Positions 54,008 through 64,000 of a stretch of 64,000 nt of DNA are shown in pieces (within the stretch, counting starts at the first letter, position 1; each line of letters starts with the position of its first letter). Location: contig CANMDW010000006.1 of the NCBI GenBank assembly GCA_947496705.1, forward strand, positions 62,001 to 126,000. Direction: 5' to 3'. The stretch is from an uncultured Aquimarina sp. GTDB taxonomy: Bacteria > Bacteroidota > Bacteroidia > Flavobacteriales > Flavobacteriaceae. The translations under genes and the position numbers were made by a program. The notes under the pieces are model-generated. The model was not told the origin of the DNA, searched no databases, and worked only from the letters and a program-made list of their open reading frames with translations.

Positions 54008-54475
54008 ATGAGAGCATTTATTTTAGAAGCTATATATGAGTGGAGCAAAGTTCCGTATCAGAAATGGTTCAAGAAGAACCAGCCATGGGATATCTCAGCA
54101 AAAACTCTGATTTTGTACTCCAAAGACAGTTTGGGATTCCATCTGGGATGTTTTTTACTGAAATACAACTTCAGCCCACAACCCAAACTGGAAAATCATG
54201 ATGTTTTTCATGTCTTAATTAATATTGGTATCTCTGTCCCCGAGGAAATCGCAATGCAGTATTACTTACTGGGAAATGGCAAACGCAGCATATATCTGAT
54301 CTCTGTCATTTTTTTGGGTACACTACTCTATCCCGATAAAATAAAGCTATTCAAAAAAGCATATCGAAAAGGAAAAGCAGCCTATTCATTTCATCAGCTG
54401 GATTACAAAAAATTACTTCATAAACCTATTCAAACATTACGAACTATCTTTTTAATCTCATTAGTATGCAAATAG
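54008..54475 (+). CDS. Coq4-like protein
   Basis: The 155-residue protein (start MRAFILEAIYEWSKVPYQKW) contains NHDVFHVLINIGISVPEE, which fits HDxxHx11E, the metal motif of Coq4, with His64, Asp65, His68 and Glu80. Coq4 is an accessory or catalytic component of ubiquinone synthesis. Flavobacteria use menaquinone, so the role here must differ. The rest has two weak hydrophobic segments. The frame could start 10 codons earlier, but that would overlap operator 2. It overlaps the next gene by 10 bp. Confidence 0.65.
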   Translation: MRAFILEAIYEWSKVPYQKWFKKNQPWDISAKTLILYSKDSLGFHLGCFLLKYNFSPQPKLENHDVFHVLINIGISVPEEIAMQYYLLGNGKRSIYLISVIFLGTLLYPDKIKLFKKAYRKGKAAYSFHQLDYKKLLHKPIQTLRTIFLISLVCK

Positions 54476-54777
54476 TACAATCAATTAACAAAAATGCACT
54501 GATCATAGCAACTATCAGTTTTCTTTCAGGAACTATTGTTTTGCTACTTTTTCTGATTACCCAATCAAGTATTATACTAGACATAGGCTTCTTTTATGTC
54601 ATTATCGTATTTGTTCTAAATGCAATCACCTTTATAGGCCTGGTAGTAAATTCAATTATAAATTATCAGTATTACAAGGAGAATCTGAGTACGATCTTAC
54701 TGTTTTCTATCAACATTCCCGTCACTATCGGGTATATCGCGATAGTTATGAGCAATCCATTTTTAGAATATTTTTAA
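54466..54777 (+). CDS. Small membrane protein, tandem copy A
   Basis: The 103-residue protein starts MQIVQSINKNALIIATISFL and has three membrane segments. It is clearly paralogous to the next gene (shared MxIVQxINK start, a middle NAI segment and KENLxTILLF). Function is unknown. Its start lies inside the Coq4-like gene, so translation is coupled. Confidence 0.7.
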   Translation: MQIVQSINKNALIIATISFLSGTIVLLLFLITQSSIILDIGFFYVIIVFVLNAITFIGLVVNSIINYQYYKENLSTILLFSINIPVTIGYIAIVMSNPFLEYF

Positions 54778-54787
54778 TCTCATCATT

Positions 54788-55072
54788 ATGAAAATTGTAC
54801 AACCTATTAATAAAATTGCTATTACAATAGCTATAGTAAGTTTTCTTATCGGAACCTCTCTACTGCTACTTTATATATTCTTTAAATGGAGTGACCTTCT
54901 ATTTATAGGTGTTAATTATGTCAGAATTGCTTTTCTTATTAATGCAATTTTTCTGGTATTTCTAATTATAAATGCGCTTTTCTTTTCAAAAGACACCAAA
55001 GAAAACCTAATCACAATACTACTCTTTTTACTTAACATTCCTATTACACTTATATATCTCCAAATCATATAA
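54788..55072 (+). CDS. Small membrane protein, tandem copy B
   Basis: The 94-residue protein starts MKIVQPINKIAITIAIVSFL and has three membrane segments. It is the tandem duplicate of copy A, 10 bp after it; a short loop and the tail differ. Function is unknown. Confidence 0.7.
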   Translation: MKIVQPINKIAITIAIVSFLIGTSLLLLYIFFKWSDLLFIGVNYVRIAFLINAIFLVFLIINALFFSKDTKENLITILLFLLNIPITLIYLQII

Positions 55073-55084
55073 ACATTAATTATT

Positions 55085-55738
55085 ATGAACATCATAGAAA
55101 AACAAATCCCTTTTATAAAACTATTTTTATTTTCAGTAACCTTTAGTTTAATATTATTACTCGCCAGAATTATAAAAACAGATTCTTTTTTTTATCTATT
55201 TCTGGTCTGGAATCTCTTTTTAGCATGTGTACCTTATAGCATTACACTTCTATTAAGTTTACGCAAAACAAATCGTCTTATTTTCTGGTTGGGTTTTGCT
55301 ATCTGGCTGGTGTTTTTACCAAATTCTCCATATATCTTAACCGATTTACAACATATCAGAGTAAGTACTTTGCAATCGGTATGGTTTGATGTATTACTCA
55401 TCTTATCCTATGCTATTAATGGCCTGATCATTGGTTTTGCATCTTTAAGAATGATGCAGGAGTTGCTGCGTGAACGATTTTCTGTACGAATTACAAATAC
55501 CATCACCTATCTCATCCTGCTTCTTTGTGGATTTGGGATCTATCTGGGAAGAGTATTAAGATGGAATAGCTGGGATATACTGCAAAATCCTATGGGAATT
55601 TTATCTGATATCCTAAGAAGAGTGCTCTTTCCTATACAACATGTCAATACCTGGGCATTCACAATAGGCTTTGGTGGCTTTTTAATAATCACCTATCGCC
55701 TCTTTTATCAATATAAAAAAGAAGCCTCCCAGCTCTAA
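55085..55738 (+). CDS. DUF1361 membrane protein
   Basis: The 217-residue protein has six or so membrane helices and the DUF1361 signature: LVWNLFLACVPYSITLLLSL, WLVFLPNSPYILTDLQHI and GFGIYLGRVLRWNSWDI. These proteins occur widely in Bacteroidota, Firmicutes and Cyanobacteria with unknown function. It lies 12 bp after small membrane protein B in the operon from operator 2. Confidence 0.88.
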   Translation: MNIIEKQIPFIKLFLFSVTFSLILLLARIIKTDSFFYLFLVWNLFLACVPYSITLLLSLRKTNRLIFWLGFAIWLVFLPNSPYILTDLQHIRVSTLQSVWFDVLLILSYAINGLIIGFASLRMMQELLRERFSVRITNTITYLILLLCGFGIYLGRVLRWNSWDILQNPMGILSDILRRVLFPIQHVNTWAFTIGFGGFLIITYRLFYQYKKEASQL

Positions 55739-55796
55739 AAGGAGGAACCAATTTTCAATATCATAAAAAATACAAACATTATAAATTTTTAAAACT

Positions 55797-57152
55797 ATGG
55801 AAACGCAAAAACAAAAAAAGTCCTTCGGGCAGTGGTTAAAAACCTCAATAACGGTACGTATGATGATGGTTGGAATACTCATCTTAGTATTACTTATTCC
55901 CTTGTCCTACATAAGAAGTCTCATTCAGGAGCGTGCCTTCAGACAAGAAGAAGTCGTAAAAGAAATCAATCAAAAATGGGGAAATGAAGTATTGATATAT
56001 GGCCCTATACTGAAAGTTCCTTATCAGATACACACTCTCAAAAAACTATGGGATGAGAAAACCAAATCCTATATTGAAGAGGATCTCATTTCCATAAAGT
56101 ATGCGTTCTTTTTTCCCAATACCCTGGATATCAAAACCAATGTTGAGTCTGAGACCCTGGGAAGAAGCATTTATGAATCTGTGGTGTATACTGCCGATAT
56201 GAAGATAAAAGGCTCTTTTACTACCCCAAATTTCGAAATTCAGGATATTACCGCAACCGATGTTTTATGGAATAAAGCCACTATCATTGTAAATTCTACA
56301 AACCTGAAAGGTATTAAAAGCAATCTGGCGCTAACAATCGGAGCAGACAGTTATCCTTTAAGATCCCGGTATACGCAGGATTCATACACCAATACAATGG
56401 AAACCAAATTTCTTAACGAAAATTCTGTACCTAATGAAAACCCCATTGATTTTAGTTTAGATCTTATCATTAATGGTAGCGAACAACTGCGATTTATACC
56501 AGTGGGTAGAGAGACCAACGTATCTATGACTTCTAATTGGGCATCTCCAAGTTTTAATGGAAATTATTTACCGGATACCAAGACCAAAGAGATCTCAGAA
56601 AATGGTTTTAAAGCAAATTGGAAGGTATTACAAATCAACAGAGAATTTGAGCAGGATTTCTTTGGAGAGCTTCCTCATATTGATTCATCAGCTTTTGGAG
56701 TAAAATTATTGATACCGGTAGATGAATATCAAAAAAGTGAGCGTGCCACCAAATATGGATACCTGGTGATTGCACTTACTTTCCTGGTGTTCTTTTTAAT
56801 ACAGACGATTAGCAGAATCCATATTCATCCTTTTCAGTATTTGATGATTGGATTAGCACTCTCTATGTTTTATACCCTACTCATTTCTATATCAGAGCAC
56901 TCCAGCTTTTTACAGGCGTATGCTATTGCGGGTACTGCTGTAGTTTTGCTCATCTCTATGTATTCTAAAGCCATACTCAAAAGCTTTAAGTTTATGGGAT
57001 TTATTGCAGCGTCGCTTGCTGCACTGTATGCTTTCATATTTGTCATCATCCAGTTAGAGAATTACGCTTTGCTTGTAGGAAGTATCGGCTTATTCCTGAT
57101 CCTGGGAACCATTATGATGATCTCCCGAAAAATTGATTGGGGGAACGATTAA
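55797..57152 (+). CDS. creD: Cell envelope integrity protein CreD
   Basis: CreD is an inner-membrane protein whose loss or excess alters envelope properties and colicin or beta-lactam tolerance in E. coli. The 451-residue protein has an N-terminal membrane helix, a large periplasmic part with NEVLIYGPILKVPYQ and GVKLLIPVDEYQKSERATKY, then five C-terminal helices with FQYLMIGLALSMFYTLLISI and EHSSFLQAYAIAG. In proteobacteria creD is controlled by CreBC; here its regulator is the HTH_34 protein of the same cluster. It is the last gene of the operon. Confidence 0.93.
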   Translation: METQKQKKSFGQWLKTSITVRMMMVGILILVLLIPLSYIRSLIQERAFRQEEVVKEINQKWGNEVLIYGPILKVPYQIHTLKKLWDEKTKSYIEEDLISIKYAFFFPNTLDIKTNVESETLGRSIYESVVYTADMKIKGSFTTPNFEIQDITATDVLWNKATIIVNSTNLKGIKSNLALTIGADSYPLRSRYTQDSYTNTMETKFLNENSVPNENPIDFSLDLIINGSEQLRFIPVGRETNVSMTSNWASPSFNGNYLPDTKTKEISENGFKANWKVLQINREFEQDFFGELPHIDSSAFGVKLLIPVDEYQKSERATKYGYLVIALTFLVFFLIQTISRIHIHPFQYLMIGLALSMFYTLLISISEHSSFLQAYAIAGTAVVLLISMYSKAILKSFKFMGFIAASLAALYAFIFVIIQLENYALLVGSIGLFLILGTIMMISRKIDWGND

Positions 57153-57155
57153 ATA

Positions 57156-57204
57156 AGTTATGAGTTATGTACGTTGTACGTCCCTGAACTCATAACTCAT
57201 AACT
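57156..57204. repeat. Hairpin of AGTTATG words after creD
   Basis: AGTTATGAGTTATG (57156-57169) and CATAACTCATAACT (57191-57204) form a perfect 14-bp inverted repeat 3 bp after the creD stop. It has the same word-repeat style as the spacers at 1533 and 29430. Confidence 0.6.
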
Positions 57205-57209
57205 AAAAA

Positions 57210-57247
57210 AAGTCGTGCTTCAAAATTTTTGAAGCACGGCTTTTTTA
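57210..57247 (+). terminator. Terminator of the creD operon
   Basis: AGTCGTGCTTCAAAA pairs with TTTTGAAGCACGGCT with one G-T pair, followed by TTTTTT. Because A-runs precede it, it could work in both directions. Confidence 0.85.
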
Positions 57248-57277
57248 GCTACTTTTATTTCGGCTAAAAAAGAACTC

Positions 57278-57775
57278 ATGACAAAATGTAACTATTTTTT
57301 AATCTTAGCAGCAACTATGCTTAGTTTATTTTCGTGTAAAACAGATTCTAAGAATAATCAAATCTTAACCAGTGAGATTACTTTTACCAAAGAAGGAGAA
57401 CTTTCTTTATTTAATCTAAAGGATTCGGTTCCCAGTCTCATCAACAAAATAGATATCGAAATAGCAGATAACGAATATCAAATCCAAACAGGTTTAATGT
57501 ACCGTAAATCCATGCAGGATGATCAGGGTATGTTATTTATATTCCCCGAAGAGGCTACACGATCATTTTATATGAAAAACACCGAATTTCCTTTAGACAT
57601 TATTTTTATAGATTCTAACAACAAAGTGGTAAGCATACAGAAAAACGCACAACCCCTTAATGAATCTTCATTATCTTCTGAAGGGCCGGCACAATATGTT
57701 TTGGAAGTAAATGCAGGTTTGTCGGATCAGTGGAAGCTGAAAAAAGGAGATTCTATTACGTATACCAAACTTTAG
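57278..57775 (+). CDS. DUF192 lipoprotein
   Basis: The 165-residue protein has a lipobox (LSLFSC, Cys20) and the DUF192 domain (about 60-165): IQTGLMYRKSMQDDQGMLFI, EEATRSFYMKNTEFPLDIIF and YVLEVNAGLSDQWKLKKGD. DUF192 proteins are small beta-barrels of unknown function, often secreted. It is a single gene convergent with the GH2 gene, 101 bp apart. Confidence 0.9.
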   Translation: MTKCNYFLILAATMLSLFSCKTDSKNNQILTSEITFTKEGELSLFNLKDSVPSLINKIDIEIADNEYQIQTGLMYRKSMQDDQGMLFIFPEEATRSFYMKNTEFPLDIIFIDSNNKVVSIQKNAQPLNESSLSSEGPAQYVLEVNAGLSDQWKLKKGDSITYTKL

Positions 57776-57876
57776 TAAAAAGATGTACAAATTTCAGTCA
57801 CCCATAAAGATTATTTTCCAGAAAAGATCAAACTAAAGCAGTTTACTTTCTTAAAATTATAACATACTGGCTTAAT

Positions 57877-61167
<3,291 letters not shown>

Positions 61168-61274
61168 TTATCACCTAAGAACGAACAATAATTCCCCCTA
61201 TAGTTGTGAAGTAATACATTAATTTTAACAAAACAAGTTCCAAATATCATGTATTCCCTGTAAAGATCATACTT

Positions 61275-63872
61275 ATGAAAGAGCATATTATTACTACATT
61301 ACTTTTTTTATGTATCGGACATTATCTATGGGCACAGATCAATCTGAATGCCGATGCTGTTGTGATCTATCAAACTATTGATAATTTTGCAGCCTCTGAT
61401 GCCTGGGTAACCGATGGTATTGGAAAACACTGGTCTGAACAAAAAAAAGCACGAGCTGCCGAATTACTTTTCTCGACCACTACCGGTATAGGACTCTCTG
61501 GATGGCGGTTTAATATCGGCGCAGGAAGTGCCATAACCGATACTGATATTATTCCCGAATCATTTAAATGGAGAAGAGCAGAGTGTTTTCAACAAGTTGA
61601 AAACGCTCCTTTTGACTGGACCAGGCAAGCAGGGCAACAATATTTTCTTCGTAAAGCAAAAGAATATAATGTAAGTGATATCATTGCATTCTTAAATAGC
61701 CCCCCGGTTTGGGCCACCAAAAATGGGCATGCTCAATGCGATACCAGTGTAGGATCCACAAATCTTAAGAACGGATATGAGGATGAATTTGCAAAGTTTA
61801 TGGTTGAAATTATCAAACACTTTAGAAACGAAGAAATTAACATCAATTATTTGAGTCCTATAAATGAACCTTCCTGGGATTGGAATCGCAGTTATCAGGA
61901 AGGTTGCCGGTATAATAATAATGATATCGTTCGAGTGATCAACGCAGTATATTCAGAATTAGTTAACCAGAATCTTGCAGATCTGGTAGAAATTGACGCC
62001 CCCGAAGTCACTGAATATACCGCTGCACTCGATAATGACTTATACCAGCAATTTTCGGGTGCTCCTGTTTATTCAGGAGGGAATAACGGTCGCGGATGGG
62101 GTGTCTACAGAAACTACATAAAGTTACTACTTGACAATACTGACCTTTCTAATAAAATAGGGAACAAAATCTCTATGCATGGATACTTTTCTGATAACTA
62201 TGAAGATCGATTAACTACATTGAGGGATTTAATTCGTCAAAATGTAGATCGATATAAACCCAATGCCCATATTTGGATGTCTGAACTGAGTATTCTTGGT
62301 AACAGTAGTTCTGTAAGACCTTTTGTAGGGCAAGGAAGAGACCTGGGGATGATGACAGCACTACATTTGGCAAAAGTAATCCAAAGGGATCTAACTCGCA
62401 TGAATGCTTCGGCATGGCATTGGTGGACAGCAATCTCTAAAGAAGATTATAAAGACGGGCTCTTATACACAGACTGGAATAGCCCCAGGGATCCTGAAAC
62501 CCTATTCACTTCCAAAATGCTTTGGGCCATGGGAAACTACAGCCGTTTTATAAGACCTGGTTACAAAAGAATCAAGCTTAACAACCCTTCTGATGATTGG
62601 GATGGATTGCTGGGCAGTGCATATAGTTCTCCCGAGAATGACAAACTGGTGCTGGTGTATGTTAATAGCAGTAATCAGGCTACTTATGTAAATACACAGT
62701 TTCAAAACTTATCATCGGGTATAACTACGATAACTCCTTATGTGACCTCTTCTTCAGATGATCTGGCACAGAAAAATCAGATCGGTACGATAACCAATTA
62801 CAGAATGCCTGCAAAATCTATAGTTACTTTTGTAGTTACTTTAGGCGGAATAGTCCCCATCCCTACAACCCCCACCAATCTCGTAGCAAACTCACCATCT
62901 TCCTGTAGCAATACTACTATTGAATTGACATGGAATGACACTTCAAACAATGAATTACGTTTTAGAGTGCAACAATCTTTATCGGGCACAGGAGGTTGGT
63001 CTACTATTGCTTCTTTGCCTTCAAATGCTACAACACATTTTGTAACTAATCTGAATACATCAACCACATACCATTATAGAGTACGGGCCGAGAATGGTAG
63101 TGGTAATTCTTCCTGGTCATCTGTTGCCAACGCTACAACACAAAACACAGGAGGAACCATCATATCTGGTGGAATTTACAGCATCACAAATAAAGCTACC
63201 GCTAAAGTAATAGACGTGCCAGGAGGATCTATTGCTAATGGTGAACGTATTCATCAATGGAGCTGCAATAATGAGGATAACCAGAAATGGAAAGTAGAAA
63301 ATGTTGGTGGGCAACTTTATAAGGTTACTTCGTTGCAAAGCAACAAGGTATTGGATGTTGAAAATGCGTCAAATTCTAATGGCGCAGCAATCATACAGTG
63401 GGAATATTATGGCGGGCAAAATCAAAAATGGAAGATCGAAAGTACCGGAAACGGATATTTCAGATTGATCGCTTCTCACAGCAATAAAGTTTTAGATGTT
63501 CCGGGAGGGGATACAAATAACGGAATTACACTTATTCAGTATGATGCTAATAATGGAGATAATCAAAAATGGAGTTTTCAATTACTGTCATCCAATAAAA
63601 ATGGCCTAATAAAAGATGCTGATCCAGCGCCGAAGCTCTTCCCCAATCCGGCGAGTGGTAGTTTGATGCTTACGTATCAAACTTCAAAACGCTCTTTGCA
63701 AGAAATTTCTATTGTTGATATGACAGGTAGGATCCTGCAAGTGATTCAACATCTTCCGTCAAGTATGGGGTTACAAAATATATCTTTAGATAGTTATATA
63801 ACTATGTTAAGGCCGGGACATTATTTTATAAGGACCGATGCCAACAAGGTACTTTCTTTCATAAAATATTAA
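61275..63872 (+). CDS. Secreted GH30 glycoside hydrolase (endo-galactanase-like) with FnIII, ricin lectin and T9SS tail
   Basis: The 865-residue protein has a signal peptide (to LWAQ) and a GH30 domain (about 22-530), with NFAASDAW, acid/base Glu198 in SPINEPSWDW and nucleophile Glu337 in WMSELSILG. The layout suggests the endo-beta-1,6-galactanase branch, which fits the GH2 neighbour, but other GH30 specificities remain possible. A fibronectin III domain (about 535-625) and a ricin-type lectin (about 630-775) with three KVxDVxxx repeats follow. The last 80 residues (LFPNPASGSLMLTY and VDMTGRILQ) are a type IX sorting domain, so the enzyme is secreted or surface-bound. Confidence 0.92.
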   Translation: MKEHIITTLLFLCIGHYLWAQINLNADAVVIYQTIDNFAASDAWVTDGIGKHWSEQKKARAAELLFSTTTGIGLSGWRFNIGAGSAITDTDIIPESFKWRRAECFQQVENAPFDWTRQAGQQYFLRKAKEYNVSDIIAFLNSPPVWATKNGHAQCDTSVGSTNLKNGYEDEFAKFMVEIIKHFRNEEININYLSPINEPSWDWNRSYQEGCRYNNNDIVRVINAVYSELVNQNLADLVEIDAPEVTEYTAALDNDLYQQFSGAPVYSGGNNGRGWGVYRNYIKLLLDNTDLSNKIGNKISMHGYFSDNYEDRLTTLRDLIRQNVDRYKPNAHIWMSELSILGNSSSVRPFVGQGRDLGMMTALHLAKVIQRDLTRMNASAWHWWTAISKEDYKDGLLYTDWNSPRDPETLFTSKMLWAMGNYSRFIRPGYKRIKLNNPSDDWDGLLGSAYSSPENDKLVLVYVNSSNQATYVNTQFQNLSSGITTITPYVTSSSDDLAQKNQIGTITNYRMPAKSIVTFVVTLGGIVPIPTTPTNLVANSPSSCSNTTIELTWNDTSNNELRFRVQQSLSGTGGWSTIASLPSNATTHFVTNLNTSTTYHYRVRAENGSGNSSWSSVANATTQNTGGTIISGGIYSITNKATAKVIDVPGGSIANGERIHQWSCNNEDNQKWKVENVGGQLYKVTSLQSNKVLDVENASNSNGAAIIQWEYYGGQNQKWKIESTGNGYFRLIASHSNKVLDVPGGDTNNGITLIQYDANNGDNQKWSFQLLSSNKNGLIKDADPAPKLFPNPASGSLMLTYQTSKRSLQEISIVDMTGRILQVIQHLPSSMGLQNISLDSYITMLRPGHYFIRTDANKVLSFIKY

Positions 63873-63918
63873 TTTTTATAAGTAACGGAAGTTTTGAATA
63901 ACCTATAAGATACAGCAC

Positions 63919-64000
63919 TTATTTTATATTCAACGCTCTCTTTACCTCATCCTTATCCGTTTCTGACGCATGTTTATTCTTATATTTTGATGGGGTCATA
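63919..64000 (-). CDS. C-terminal end of an AraC-type regulator (partial)
   Basis: The minus strand from the window edge encodes MTPSKYKNKHASETDKDEVK and ends RALNIK with a stop at 63919. The TPSKYKNKH piece is the usual end of the second helix-turn-helix of AraC proteins, preceded by Gly or Gly-Met. Only about 26 residues are visible. The gene could be a stand-alone AraC protein or the end of a hybrid two-component regulator, and it is convergent with the GH30 gene. Confidence 0.5.
   Translation of the reverse strand, partial: MTPSKYKNKHASETDKDEVKRALNIK

Overview
The window is a piece of chromosome from a low-GC member of the Bacteroidota, most likely a marine flavobacterium (Flavobacteriaceae; the mix of genes would fit Aquimarina or a relative, but the genus is inferred). 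The evidence is: Bacteroidota-type promoters (TTTG, about 18 bp, TAnnTTTG) ahead of several genes; almost no Shine-Dalgarno sequences except one extended perfect one ahead of rpsU; a type IX secretion sorting tail on a secreted glycoside hydrolase; and many families typical of this group (DUF2851, DUF1361, CreD, DUF4469, the FtsE/TPR/TonB-receptor neighbourhood). No phage, insertion sequence or CRISPR array was found.

Region 1 (1-12.7 kb, minus strand) is a translation and transcription super-locus. In transcription order it reads rpsU, xerC-type recombinase, hpf, tRNA-Thr(TGT), tRNA-Tyr(GTA), tRNA-Gly(TCC), tRNA-Thr(GGT), tuf, tRNA-Trp(CCA), secE, nusG, rplK, rplA, rplJ, rplL, rpoB, rpoC (cut by the window edge). 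From the first tRNA-Thr to rpoC this is the ancestral order also known in E. coli, with the same anticodons in the same order and tRNA-Trp added after tuf.

Region 2 (12.7-35.7 kb) is a mosaic of single genes and short operons: a Thermococcales-like GH13 alpha-amylase behind a LacI-type double palindrome, an acyl-CoA dehydrogenase, a helix-hairpin-helix protein, a sodium:amino-acid symporter, a K+ channel with a PspC-like partner, DUF2851, a thioredoxin-fold membrane protein, an AraC regulator, a cystathionine-beta-synthase-like enzyme, a LolC/E-type permease divergent from a NamZ-type muramidase, a homologue of the leptospiral surface protein LipL32, a cysteine-cluster protein, a methyltransferase, a lipoprotein metalloprotease, an amidohydrolase and an FAD oxidase paired with a Bor-like lipoprotein. 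Two gene remnants (a frameshifted LytTR DNA-binding domain and a truncated DUF4469 domain) mark decaying DNA.

Region 3 (36-51 kb) holds envelope genes: a 997-residue protein combining carboxypeptidase-regulatory, von Willebrand A, TonB-plug-like and TPR segments; an M23 peptidase; a class-C-type serine hydrolase; a membrane-tethered LuxR regulator; a TonB-receptor-like barrel with a 1005-residue TPR partner; ftsE; a CsaA-like protein; and typA. The gaps around ftsE and typA carry a MITE-like 163-bp element with perfect 29-bp inverted ends, a second hairpin repeat with copies elsewhere, and two very short candidate peptide genes.

Region 4 (51-64 kb) has a small porin-like protein, kdsA, a two-unit membrane/regulator cluster ending in creD whose two promoters share the same 17-bp palindrome, a DUF192 lipoprotein, and a divergent GH2 beta-galactosidase / GH30 galactanase-like pair with the end of an AraC-type regulator beside it, which looks like a small galactan-use locus without SusC/SusD inside the window.
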